Below the pieces are notes generated by a model that saw nothing but the letters and a program-made list of their open reading frames with translations, was not told the DNA's origin and ran no database searches. Below are positions 8,244-15,085 of a DNA stretch of 21,599 bases, piece after piece. This stretch comes from JBBSIG01 sp038232215 (GTDB lineage: Bacteria > Actinomycetota > Thermoleophilia > Gaiellales > Gaiellaceae), in the NCBI GenBank assembly GCA_038232215.1, contig JBBSIG010000008.1, forward strand, positions 1 through 21,599, written 5' to 3'. Numbering within the stretch: the stretch's first letter is position 1; each line of letters opens with the position of its first letter. Made by a program: the position numbers and the translations under genes.

Positions 8244-9119
8244 GTGGCAGACGTTCCGTTCGTCGACACGCACGTGCACTTCTGGGATCGGAGCCTCCCC
8301 GAGCTCGGCGGCTACGCCTGGCTCGATCCGGGCGGCGAGCCGCACCCGGTGATGGGCGTGTACGACGCGGTCAAGATGCCGCGCTACTGGGCCGACGACT
8401 TCTTGGCCGAGACGCGCTTCTCGAACGTGCCGAAGTCCGTGCACGTGCAGGCCGCGCTCGGGATCGAGGATCCGGTGGAGGAGACGCGCTGGCTGCAGGC
8501 CTTCGCCGAGCGCCTCGGGCACCCGCACGGAATCGTCGCCTACGCGGACCTCGGCTCGCCGGACGCCGAGCGGACGCTCGACCGGCACCTCGAGTTCGCG
8601 AACGTGCGCGGGATCCGCGACTTCCGCTACGACGACTACCACACCGACCCGGTGTGGGAGGCCGGCCTGAAGCTGCTGGGCCCACGACGTCTCGTGCTCT
8701 GCGACGACCCGCTGCTCGAGCAGATGGACGCCTGCGCGGCCGTCGCCGCCCGCAATCCGGAGACCGTGTACTGCATCGACCACGCCGGCTACCCGAGGGA
8801 GCGCGGCCGGGAGTACTTCGCCGAGTGGGCGCGCGGCATGCGCGCGATCGCCGCGGTGCCGAGCACGGTGGTCAAGATCTCCGGCCTCGGCATGGCGGAT
8901 CATGCCTGGACGGTCGAGTCGATCAGGCCGTGGGTGCTCGAGTGCATCGAGGCCTGGGGCGTCGACCGGGCCTTCTTCGGCACCAACTGGCCCGTCGATC
9001 GCCTCTTCTCCTCCTACGGGGACGTGCTCGAGGCCTACCGGGAGATCATCTCCGCCCTCTCGGCAGAGGAGCAGTCGAAGCTGTTCCACGCGAACGCGGA
9101 GCGGATCTTCCGGATCTGA
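8244..9119 (+). CDS. Amidohydrolase family protein (Amidohydro_2, COG3618-like TIM-barrel hydrolase)
   Basis: This is a probable metal-dependent hydrolase of the amidohydrolase superfamily (291 aa from this start). Residues 8-14 read DTHVHFW, the metal-binding HxH after beta-strand 1. CIDHAGYP supplies the later conserved histidine and FFGTNWPVDRL the conserved C-terminal motif of COG3618 enzymes, a group that includes lactonases acting on sugar lactones and dicarboxylate-lactone hydrolases. The substrate cannot be predicted. An in-frame ATG at 8229 would give five more residues (MGGGQ), but its codons are the Shine-Dalgarno sequence GGGAGGAGG itself, so I prefer GTG at 8244. It has its own TTGACA promoter and sits between polA and rpsA, which are neighbours in mycobacteria, so it looks like an insertion into the core cluster. 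Confidence 0.85.
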   Translation: MADVPFVDTHVHFWDRSLPELGGYAWLDPGGEPHPVMGVYDAVKMPRYWADDFLAETRFSNVPKSVHVQAALGIEDPVEETRWLQAFAERLGHPHGIVAYADLGSPDAERTLDRHLEFANVRGIRDFRYDDYHTDPVWEAGLKLLGPRRLVLCDDPLLEQMDACAAVAARNPETVYCIDHAGYPRERGREYFAEWARGMRAIAAVPSTVVKISGLGMADHAWTVESIRPWVLECIEAWGVDRAFFGTNWPVDRLFSSYGDVLEAYREIISALSAEEQSKLFHANAERIFRI

Positions 9120-9220
9120 CAGCAGGCGTCTACGCCGACCGCTCCGCGCTCGCCGTGACCGCGCTTTTCGAGGTGGACCGCTAACCACCGGCCCCGAAGG
9201 GCGTCCAACCCGTAGGAGCG

Positions 9221-10672
9221 ATGCTGGAGACCACGACCTCAGACGAGGGTGAAGACGTAGCCGCGCCGACCGATGCCGGCGGAGCCTCGGCGCCCGGGGC
9301 CTCCCAGGAGGGGGTGGCTATACTGGGCGACTTGCCCGTGGCGACCGAGACGGCGGACAGAGAGGCAGAACAGCTCGAAGAGGGTGTCTGGACCCGTGGT
9401 CCCGACGGCGACCTGATTCCCGACTACGACTCCACCTTCCCCACCATCAACGAGGGCGAGGTCGTGCACGGAACGGTGGTGCGGGTGGACAAGGACGAGG
9501 TGCTCGTCGACATCGGCTACAAGTCGGAGGGCGTCATCCCGGTCGCCGAGCTCTCGATCCGCCGCTCGGTGAACCCGGTCGACGAGGTTGCCGTCGGCGA
9601 CGAGATCGACGCGCTCGTGATGACGAAGGAGGACGCGGAGGGGCGCCTCATCCTGTCCAAGAAGCGCGCGCGCTTCGAGCTCGCCTGGAAGGCGATCGAG
9701 TCCGCGAACGAGAGCGGCGAGGCGGTCGACGGCCGCGTGATCGAGGTGGTCAAGGGCGGCCTCATCCTCGACCTCGGCGTGCGCGGCTTCCTACCCGCCT
9801 CCCTCGTCGACATCCGCCGCGTCCAGGATCTCGACGAGTTCCTCGGCAAGGAGCTCCGCTGCAAGGTGATCGAGCTGAACCGCTCGCGGAACAACGTCGT
9901 CCTCTCGCGCCGTGCCGTGCTCGAGGAGGAGCGGAAGGATCAGCGGCAGAAGATCCTCGACCGGCTTGCGCCAGGCGACGTCGTCGACGGTCAGATCTCG
10001 AACATCGTCGACTTCGGCGCCTTCGTCGACCTCGACGGGATGGACGGCCTCATCCACATCTCGGAGCTCTCCTGGAGTCACGTGAACCATCCGTCCGAGG
10101 TGCTCGAGATCGGCCAGGACGTCAAGGTCAAGGTGCTCGACATCGATCGGGACCGCCAGCGCATCTCGCTCGGGCTGAAGCAGACGCAGAGCGACCCGTG
10201 GCAGCAGGTGCTCGAGAGCTACAACGAGGGCGACGTGGTCGAGGGCAGGGTGACGAAGGTCGTCACCTTCGGCGCCTTCGTCGAGATCCTCCCCGGGGTC
10301 GAGGGCCTCGTGCACATCTCCGAGCTCGCCCAGCACCACGTCGAGAACCCGCGCGAGGTCGTGTCGCAGGGCGATGCCGTGAACGTGCTCATCCTCGAGG
10401 TCGACGGCGAGCGCCGTCGCCTCTCCCTCTCGCTGAAGCGCGTGGAGGACGGCGCGCAGCCGCGCCCGCGCGCAGACGGCGGCCAGTCGGTGCACGCGAC
10501 GCCGCACCTCGAGCTCTCCGAGGACGTCTTCTCGGACGACGCCCCCGCGGCTCCCGCCGACGCGGACGCCGAGGCTCCCGTCGACGAGGTCGCGGCCGAG
10601 CCGCCGCCGGACCCGGGCGCTGCCGACGAGGCGCGCGCGTCCGAGGACGCACCTCCCGGCGACGAGCACTGA
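9221..10672 (+). CDS. rpsA: 30S ribosomal protein S1
   Basis: Ribosomal protein S1 (483 aa from this start) binds mRNA on the 30S subunit and helps translation initiation. Four S1 RNA-binding domains are visible at about 79-148, 166-233, 251-320 and 336-407; domains 3 and 4 carry FGAFVDLDGMDGLIHISELS and FGAFVEILPGVEGLVHISELA. Four domains plus an acidic, Ala/Pro-rich tail (410-483) is the usual actinobacterial architecture. The first 37 residues are low complexity. An in-frame TTG at 9332 (residue 38) sits 7 nt after a TATACT box and would give an N-terminus closer in length to mycobacterial S1, so the start is uncertain; the AGGAG before ATG 9221 is only 2 nt away, which is too close. coaE and a lytic transglycosylase follow, probably co-transcribed. 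Confidence 0.95.
   Translation: MLETTTSDEGEDVAAPTDAGGASAPGASQEGVAILGDLPVATETADREAEQLEEGVWTRGPDGDLIPDYDSTFPTINEGEVVHGTVVRVDKDEVLVDIGYKSEGVIPVAELSIRRSVNPVDEVAVGDEIDALVMTKEDAEGRLILSKKRARFELAWKAIESANESGEAVDGRVIEVVKGGLILDLGVRGFLPASLVDIRRVQDLDEFLGKELRCKVIELNRSRNNVVLSRRAVLEEERKDQRQKILDRLAPGDVVDGQISNIVDFGAFVDLDGMDGLIHISELSWSHVNHPSEVLEIGQDVKVKVLDIDRDRQRISLGLKQTQSDPWQQVLESYNEGDVVEGRVTKVVTFGAFVEILPGVEGLVHISELAQHHVENPREVVSQGDAVNVLILEVDGERRRLSLSLKRVEDGAQPRPRADGGQSVHATPHLELSEDVFSDDAPAAPADADAEAPVDEVAAEPPPDPGAADEARASEDAPPGDEH
9319..9324 (+). promoter_or_regulatory. Possible internal -10 box in rpsA
   Basis: TATACT is the most consensus-like -10 hexamer near rpsA, and an in-frame TTG codon (9332) lies exactly 7 nt after it, matching the leaderless layout of other genes here. 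No -35 match was found 16-18 bp upstream. It may be chance inside coding sequence. Confidence 0.35.
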
Positions 10673-10679
10673 CCCTCTC

Positions 10680-10713
10680 GCGGCCGTAACGGCGAACGCC
10701 GGGCGCCGGCCGC
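10680..10713 (+). repeat. Inverted repeat between rpsA and coaE
   Basis: GCGGCCG (10680-10686) and CGGCCGC (10707-10713) can form a 7-bp GC-only stem around a 20-nt loop that itself contains GGCG-AA-CGCC. It fills the 46-nt gap and ends 5 nt before the coaE start codon. No T-run follows, so it is not a classic terminator; it might modulate coaE expression. Confidence 0.35.
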
Positions 10714-10718
10714 TCGCC

Positions 10719-11291
10719 GTGGCTCTCACCGGTGGCATCGGCGCGGGCAAGAGCGAGGCCCTGGCGGCGTTCGGGCGGCACGGCGCGGCCACCTGCTCGA
10801 GCGACGAGATCGTCCACCGGCTCCTGCGAGAGGACGGGCGCGTGCAACGGGCGGTCGTGGAGCGCTTCGGGCCGGACGTCCTCGGGCCGGACGGCTCCGT
10901 CGACCGGGGCGCCATCGCCGGCGTCGTCTTCGCGGAGCCGACCGAGCTGAGCTGGCTCGAGGGCACGCTGCACCCGCTCGTGCGGGCCGAGTACGAAGCC
11001 TGGCGCGACGCGCTCGCCGGACGCTCCGAGCCGCCCGCGCTCTGCGTGGTCGAGGTGCCCCTGCTCTACGAGACGGGCGCCGAGAGCCGTTTCGACCGGG
11101 TCGTCGCGATCACGGCGCCCCCGGAGGTCCGCTCCGCGCGGTCGAGGGTCACGCCCGACCGGCGTGCGCAGAGGCTGCTGCCCGACGAGGAGAAGGTGCG
11201 CCGGGCGGACTTCTCCTACGTGAACACGGGGACGCTCGCCGACCTCGACGCCTTCGTGGGCGGCGTGGTCGCGGAGCTCGTGGCCGCATGA
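10719..11291 (+). CDS. coaE: Dephospho-CoA kinase
   Basis: Dephospho-CoA kinase (190 aa) phosphorylates the 3'-hydroxyl of dephospho-CoA, the last step of coenzyme A synthesis, in the cytoplasm. The N-terminus is the P-loop LTGGIGAGKSEAL (Lys11). CSSDEIVH matches the conserved acidic site, HPLVRAEYEAW the CoA-binding region, VVEVPLLYETGAESRFDRVV the family signature (V-x2-PLL-E), and RADFSYVNTGTLADL the C-terminal lid motif. The length is slightly under the usual ~200 aa; mycobacterial proteins have an extra C-terminal GrpB-like domain that is absent here. The GTG start is the only one near the P-loop. It follows rpsA by 46 nt and overlaps the next gene by 4 nt. Confidence 0.94.
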   Translation: MALTGGIGAGKSEALAAFGRHGAATCSSDEIVHRLLREDGRVQRAVVERFGPDVLGPDGSVDRGAIAGVVFAEPTELSWLEGTLHPLVRAEYEAWRDALAGRSEPPALCVVEVPLLYETGAESRFDRVVAITAPPEVRSARSRVTPDRRAQRLLPDEEKVRRADFSYVNTGTLADLDAFVGGVVAELVAA

Positions 11292-11833
11292 GACGGCTCG
11301 TGGCCCTGCTCGTCCTCGGTGCCGCCGTCGTGGTCGCCGTCACGCTCCTGCGAGGTAATCGTCCCGCGTTCGTCGACCGTCAGCTCTACCCGCTCTCGTA
11401 CGCGGCCGTCATTCGCGACCATGCCAGAAACTACCGGCTCGACCCGACCCTGCTCGCGGCGGTCGTCTACCAGGAGAGCAAGTTTCGCCGGCGCGCGCGC
11501 TCGTCCTCCGGAGCGATCGGGCTGATGCAGCTCCTGCCGGACACCGCGAAGGGCATCGCCCTCCACACGGGCGGCACGCGCTTTCGCGTGGACGACCTCT
11601 ACGACCCCGAGCTGAACGTGCGCTACGGCGCCTGGTATCTCCGGCACCTGCTCGACAAGTACCACGACGAGCGCACGGCGCTTGCCGCCTACAACGCCGG
11701 TCAGTGGAACGTGGATCGCTGGCGCAGGGAGCGAACCGGGATCGGGTTCGCCGAGACCCGTCACTACGTGGATCGCGTGGAGAAGCTAAAGCGCGTCTAC
11801 CGGCGAGCCTACGGGCGCGAGCTCGGCATCTGA
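11288..11833 (+). CDS. Lytic transglycosylase, SLT domain, membrane-anchored
   Basis: This 181-aa protein starts with a signal peptide or anchor (MRRLVALLVLGAAVVVAVTLL) followed by a soluble lytic transglycosylase domain from about residue 35. The catalytic glutamate is Glu63 in AAVVYQESKF, followed by SSGAIGLMQLLPDTA (74-88), the NVRYGAWYLRHLL helix and ALAAYNAGQWNVDRW, which together are the Slt70/MltE-type family 1 motifs. It should cleave peptidoglycan between MurNAc and GlcNAc outside the membrane. The ATG overlaps the coaE stop (ATGA), so it is probably translated from the rpsA-coaE message, an odd partner for cytoplasmic housekeeping genes. Its last 48 nt overlap the end of the convergent DUF1360 gene. 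No LysM or other wall-binding domain is present. Confidence 0.9.
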   Translation: MRRLVALLVLGAAVVVAVTLLRGNRPAFVDRQLYPLSYAAVIRDHARNYRLDPTLLAAVVYQESKFRRRARSSSGAIGLMQLLPDTAKGIALHTGGTRFRVDDLYDPELNVRYGAWYLRHLLDKYHDERTALAAYNAGQWNVDRWRRERTGIGFAETRHYVDRVEKLKRVYRRAYGRELGI

Positions 11834-12331
11834 CGGCGACGGCTGCGCGCGGGCACCTTCCGCCTGCTCCTCCAGCTCGTTCGCCTTGTGGCCGAGCGCC
11901 ACGAAGGCGGTCTGCAGGAAGTCGTTCGCGGCCGAGGCGGCGAGCGACCAGGTCAGCATGCGGCCGAAGCGGGGGGCGAGCACCTGCACCGCCGTGAGTC
12001 CCGCGGCCGTCCAGGTGCCGATGCAGCGCGTGCAGGTCACGAGCTCGCCGAGCGCGCGCTCCATGCCCTCGCCGGAGGGCCGCTCGTCCTCGCCGTCCCA
12101 GGCCTCGCCTTCCACGAACGGGTCACGGGCGAAGCTCGTGATCTTGTCGCGGGAGATCGTCCGCGCGGTCTTGAAGGTCGCCGCTGCGAGCACGGCGAAA
12201 TCGAGCGTCGTGCTCGTGTACGGGCTCCGGCGCAGCAGGCGCGCCGCGAGCCCGGCGCCCATCATTCCGCCGGAGTAGATGCCCATCAGGGCCGCGTAGG
12301 CCGCGTACGGCGGTCGCCGGTCGGCGGGCAT
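11786..12331 (-). CDS. DUF1360-like membrane protein
   Basis: This 181-aa protein resembles the DUF1360 family of unknown function. It has hydrophobic stretches at about 10-32 and 43-56, a conserved polar block FKTARTISRDKITSFARDPFVE, and a Cys pair C100-T-R-C103 in LGELVTCTRCIGTWTAAGLTAV that leads into another membrane segment. The Cys-x2-Cys with the following Gly-Thr-Trp is typical of the family. It is divergent from uvrB (58-nt gap) and its last ~15 codons overlap the lytic transglycosylase on the other strand. M. tuberculosis has a minus-strand gene (Rv1632c) in the same coaE-uvrB interval; whether the two are related is not known to me. Family call is moderately sure; function unknown. 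Confidence 0.75.
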   Translation of the reverse strand: MPADRRPPYAAYAALMGIYSGGMMGAGLAARLLRRSPYTSTTLDFAVLAAATFKTARTISRDKITSFARDPFVEGEAWDGEDERPSGEGMERALGELVTCTRCIGTWTAAGLTAVQVLAPRFGRMLTWSLAASAANDFLQTAFVALGHKANELEEQAEGARAQPSPSDAELAPVGSPVDAL

Positions 12332-12365
12332 CAGAGAGTCTTGTACGCCCGGGGCGGCGTCGAAA

Positions 12366-12389
12366 CCTGACCCGGTACCCTGACCCTGC
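12366..12389 (+). promoter_or_regulatory. uvrB promoter region with -10 box and direct repeat
   Basis: TACCCT (12376-12381) ends 8 nt before the GTG of uvrB, consistent with a leaderless or near-leaderless transcript. The octamer CCTGACCC occurs twice (12366-12373 and 12379-12386), spaced 13 bp apart across the -10 box. No GAAC-N4-GTTC SOS box was seen here. Confidence 0.4.
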
Positions 12390-14396
12390 GTGACCGAGCT
12401 GAGGACGTCGAGCGAGTACCGGCCGACCGGCGACCAGCCGGCCGCGATCGCCGCACTCGCCGAGGGGCTGCGTGCGGGCGAGCGCTACCAGACGCTCGTC
12501 GGGGCGACCGGGACCGGGAAGACCGCCACGATGGCCTGGACGATCGAGGAGGTCGGCAAGCCGGCGCTCGTGATCGCCCACAACAAGACGCTCGCCGCCC
12601 AGCTTTGCAACGAGTTTCGCGAGTTCTTCCCCCAGAACGCGGTCGAGTACTTCGTCTCGTACTACGACTACTACCAGCCCGAGGCCTACGTCCCTCAGGC
12701 CGACCTCTATATCGAGAAGGACTCGTCGCGCAACGACGACATCGACCGATTACGGCACGCGGCGACGTCGAATCTGCTCTCGCGCCGCGACGTCGTCATC
12801 GTCGCGTCCGTCAGCTGCATCTACGGGCTCGGCTCGCCCGAGGAGTACGAGAAGCGCGTCGTGATGCTGGCCGTCGGCGAGGAGCAGGATCGCGACCTGA
12901 TGCTGCGCAAGCTGATCGACATCCAGTACGCGCGCAACGACACGCTCCTCGGCCGCGGCAAGTTCCGGGTCAAGGGCGACGTGATCGAGATCCAGCCCGC
13001 CCACTCCGAGTCCGCCTATCGGGTCTCGCTCTTCGGCGACGAGGTCGAGCAGATCACGCACTTCGACCCGTTGACGGGCGAGGTGTTCGCGCGGCTCGAC
13101 AACCTGACGATCTTCCCGGCCACCCAGTACGTGACCTCGAAGCCGACGATCGAGCGAGCGGCCGACGAGATCCGGCACGAGCTCGAGGAGCAGGTGAGGC
13201 TGTTCGAGTCGAGCGGCCGCATGCTCGAGGCCCACCGCATCAGGCAGCGCACGGAATACGACCTCGAGATGATGCAGGAGCTCGGCTTCTGCAACGGGAT
13301 CGAGAACTACTCGCGCATCCTCGACGGGCGGCCGCCGGGCTCGGCGCCGCACACGTTGCTCGACTACTTCCCCTCCGACCTCGCCGTCTTCGTCGACGAG
13401 TCGCACCAGACGATCCCACAGATCGGCGGCATGTACGAGGGCGATCGATCTCGCAAGCAGACCCTCGTCGAGCACGGCTTTCGACTGCCCTCCGCGCTCG
13501 ACAACCGGCCGCTCCGCTTCGACGAGTTCCTCAACAAGGTACCCCAGCTCGTCTTCGTCTCGGCGACGCCCGGGCCGTTCGAGCTTCGCCACTCGACCCG
13601 GGTCGCCGAGCAGATGATCAGGCCGACGTACGTGGTCGATCCCGAGGTCGAGCTGCGCGCGACGAGGAATCAGATCGACGACCTGCTGAACGAGATCCGC
13701 AAGCGCGAGGAGGCGGGCGAGCGGGTGCTCGTGACCACGCTGACCAAGAAGATGTCCGAAGACCTGACGGACTACCTGCTGGAGTCCGGGGTCAAGGCGC
13801 GCTACCTGCACTCGGAGATCGACACGCTCGAGCGGATCCAGATCATCCGCGAGCTGCGGCTCGGAGACTACGACGTGCTCGTCGGGGTGAACCTCCTCCG
13901 CGAGGGGCTCGACCTGCCCGAGGTGTCGCTCGTGGCCGTGCTCGACGCCGACAAGGAGGGATTCCTGCGCGGGAAGACGGCGCTCGTCCAGACGATCGGG
14001 CGGGCCGCGCGGAACGTCAACGGCCGCGTGCTGCTCTATGCGGACAAGCTCACCGAGGCGATTCAGGGGGCGCTCGAGGAGACGAACCGTCGCCGCGAGA
14101 TCCAGCAGCGCTACAACGAGGAGCACGGCAAGACGCCCGAGACGATCGTGAAGGGCGTCTCCGACATCGCCGAGTTCCTCGCCCTCGACACGTCACCCAC
14201 GGTCCCCGGCCGCCGGCGCCGCGGCCCCAAGGTCGAGGGCATGGACCGCGGCGAGCTCGAGCGGCTCGTGGTCACGCTCGAGGAGGAGATGTTCGCCGCG
14301 GCGGAGGAGCTGCGCTTCGAGTACGCGGCGAAGCTGCGGGACGAGATCAAGGAGCTCCGGCGCGAGCTCGCCGCCGTCGTCGGGGCAGCAGCGTAG
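12390..14396 (+). CDS. uvrB: Excinuclease ABC subunit UvrB
   Basis: UvrB (668 aa) is the damage-verifying helicase-like subunit of nucleotide excision repair; it is loaded by UvrA and then recruits UvrC. Walker A is GATGTGKT (38-45). The beta-hairpin that grips DNA is YFVSYYDYYQPEAYVP (from residue 87) with the following DLYIEKDSSRNDDIDRLRHAAT. Walker B is DESH (336-339), and the helicase C-terminal motifs VGVNLLREGLDLPEVSLVAVLDADKEGFLR and QTIGRAARN are intact. The C-terminal UVR domain (about 627-662, ELERLVVTLEEEMFAAAEELRFEYAAKLRDEI) binds UvrC. The length is normal. The GTG start follows a -10 box by 8 nt with no Shine-Dalgarno sequence. uvrC is not in the window. Confidence 0.98.
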   Translation: MTELRTSSEYRPTGDQPAAIAALAEGLRAGERYQTLVGATGTGKTATMAWTIEEVGKPALVIAHNKTLAAQLCNEFREFFPQNAVEYFVSYYDYYQPEAYVPQADLYIEKDSSRNDDIDRLRHAATSNLLSRRDVVIVASVSCIYGLGSPEEYEKRVVMLAVGEEQDRDLMLRKLIDIQYARNDTLLGRGKFRVKGDVIEIQPAHSESAYRVSLFGDEVEQITHFDPLTGEVFARLDNLTIFPATQYVTSKPTIERAADEIRHELEEQVRLFESSGRMLEAHRIRQRTEYDLEMMQELGFCNGIENYSRILDGRPPGSAPHTLLDYFPSDLAVFVDESHQTIPQIGGMYEGDRSRKQTLVEHGFRLPSALDNRPLRFDEFLNKVPQLVFVSATPGPFELRHSTRVAEQMIRPTYVVDPEVELRATRNQIDDLLNEIRKREEAGERVLVTTLTKKMSEDLTDYLLESGVKARYLHSEIDTLERIQIIRELRLGDYDVLVGVNLLREGLDLPEVSLVAVLDADKEGFLRGKTALVQTIGRAARNVNGRVLLYADKLTEAIQGALEETNRRREIQQRYNEEHGKTPETIVKGVSDIAEFLALDTSPTVPGRRRRGPKVEGMDRGELERLVVTLEEEMFAAAEELRFEYAAKLRDEIKELRRELAAVVGAAA

Positions 14397-14421
14397 TACT
14401 CGGCCGAGGGCTTGCCGGCAT

Positions 14422-14427
14422 TAGGGT
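14422..14427 (+). promoter_or_regulatory. -10 box upstream of first GlsB-type gene
   Basis: TAGGGT ends 6 nt before the ATG at 14434, the leaderless layout seen at other genes in the window. No clear -35 hexamer was found. Confidence 0.4.
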
Positions 14428-14433
14428 GGATCG

Positions 14434-14718
14434 ATGCTCGGCCTGATCGTCTTCATCGTCCTCTGGGGGCTCTTCGTCGGCGCGATGGCCCGGCTCGCCG
14501 TGCCGGGGCCGGACCCCATGCCGCTGTGGCTGACCTGCGCCGTGGGTCTCGCGGGCTCGATCGCGGGCGGTCTGGTCGCCCGGGCGCTCGTCGGCAACAC
14601 GGGAGGCTTCCTCTCCTCCTTCGCGTGTGCCGTCCTGCTCGTGATCGCCTACCGCCGCTTCGTGCAGGGGCGCACGGTCACCGGGCCCGGCGCGCAGCTT
14701 CCGCCGCGCCGGGACTAG
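14434..14718 (+). CDS. GlsB/YeaQ/YmgE-type small membrane protein, copy 1
   Basis: This 94-aa protein has three predicted membrane segments: MLGLIVFIVLWGLFVGAMARL, LWLTCAVGLAGSIAGGLVARALVG and FLSSFACAVLLVIAYRRF. The pattern (short hydrophobic helix ending in Ala-Arg, a Pro-Gly-Pro-Asp-Pro loop, then a Gly-rich segment) is that of the GlsB/YeaQ/YmgE family, often labelled transglycosylase-associated proteins and linked to stress responses. It is more diverged than the second copy 85 nt downstream: the first loop and Gly-rich helix are recognisable, but it lacks the family's DDPGGF box. The ATG follows a -10 box by 6 nt. Function is not established. Confidence 0.7.
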   Translation: MLGLIVFIVLWGLFVGAMARLAVPGPDPMPLWLTCAVGLAGSIAGGLVARALVGNTGGFLSSFACAVLLVIAYRRFVQGRTVTGPGAQLPPRRD

Positions 14719-14791
14719 GAGGCATGGCTGGTTTCGCCCTACCCGCCTGCGGACAAAGAAGCGCTCGAAGTAACAACCAGCGCATACGCAC

Positions 14792-14797
14792 AGGAGG
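14792..14797 (+). promoter_or_regulatory. Consensus Shine-Dalgarno of second GlsB-type gene
   Basis: AGGAGG lies 6 nt before GTG 14804 and decides that start. It is the most perfect ribosome binding site in the window and contrasts with the leaderless layout of the copy upstream. The 85-nt gap before it contains no convincing promoter. Confidence 0.7.
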
Positions 14798-14803
14798 AAT
14801 TCC

Positions 14804-15085
14804 GTGGGGATCATCGCTTTCATCATCCTTGGCGCCATCGCAGGCGCGATCGCCAAGGCGCTGCTTCCGGGGGACGATCCCGGCGGCTTCATCGTCACGA
14901 CGATCATCGGCATCGTGGGGGCCATTCTCGGCGGCTTTCTCGCCGCCGCGCTCTTCGACGCCCACCCGCTCGACGACTTCTTCGACATCAGCACCTGGCT
15001 CACGGCCATCGTGGGCTCGATCGTCCTGCTCGTGATCTATCGCGTCGTCACCGGCCGCAACCGCGGCGGGGCGCGCACGGTCTAG
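14804..15085 (+). CDS. GlsB/YeaQ/YmgE family stress-associated membrane protein, copy 2
   Basis: This 93-aa integral membrane protein closely fits the GlsB/YeaQ/YmgE family. It has the opening IIAFIILGAIAGAIAKALLPGDDPGGFI, the Gly-rich second helix TTIIGIVGAILGGFLAAALF, a 20-residue hydrophilic loop rich in Asp, and a third helix WLTAIVGSIVLLVIYRVV ending in a basic tail. Members are induced by general stress in several bacteria, but their molecular role is unclear. Translation probably starts at GTG 14804 from a perfect AGGAGG. It converges on the phosphoesterase gene, and their stop codons share the bases CTAG (15082-15085). Confidence 0.85.
   Translation: MGIIAFIILGAIAGAIAKALLPGDDPGGFIVTTIIGIVGAILGGFLAAALFDAHPLDDFFDISTWLTAIVGSIVLLVIYRVVTGRNRGGARTV

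Noticed and set aside
5531..8269. A 912-codon open frame on the minus strand opposite polA
   Set aside because: Its translation is Arg/Glu/Val/Asp/His-rich repeats with no domain. It is a by-product of strong third-position G/C in polA, which has intact family motifs.
9120..9220. Promoter or terminator between the amidohydrolase and rpsA
   Set aside because: Only weak matches (GTGACC and GCTAAC, 19 bp apart) and a 5-bp hairpin GGCGT/ACGCC were found; nothing convincing.
12605..14446. A 613-codon plus-strand open frame inside uvrB
   Set aside because: Arg-rich alternate frame of a complete uvrB.
14719..14803. Stress sigma-factor promoter (GTTT-N-GGGTAT type) before GlsB copy 2
   Set aside because: A GTTT is present near 14731, but no GGGTAT-like hexamer follows at the right distance.
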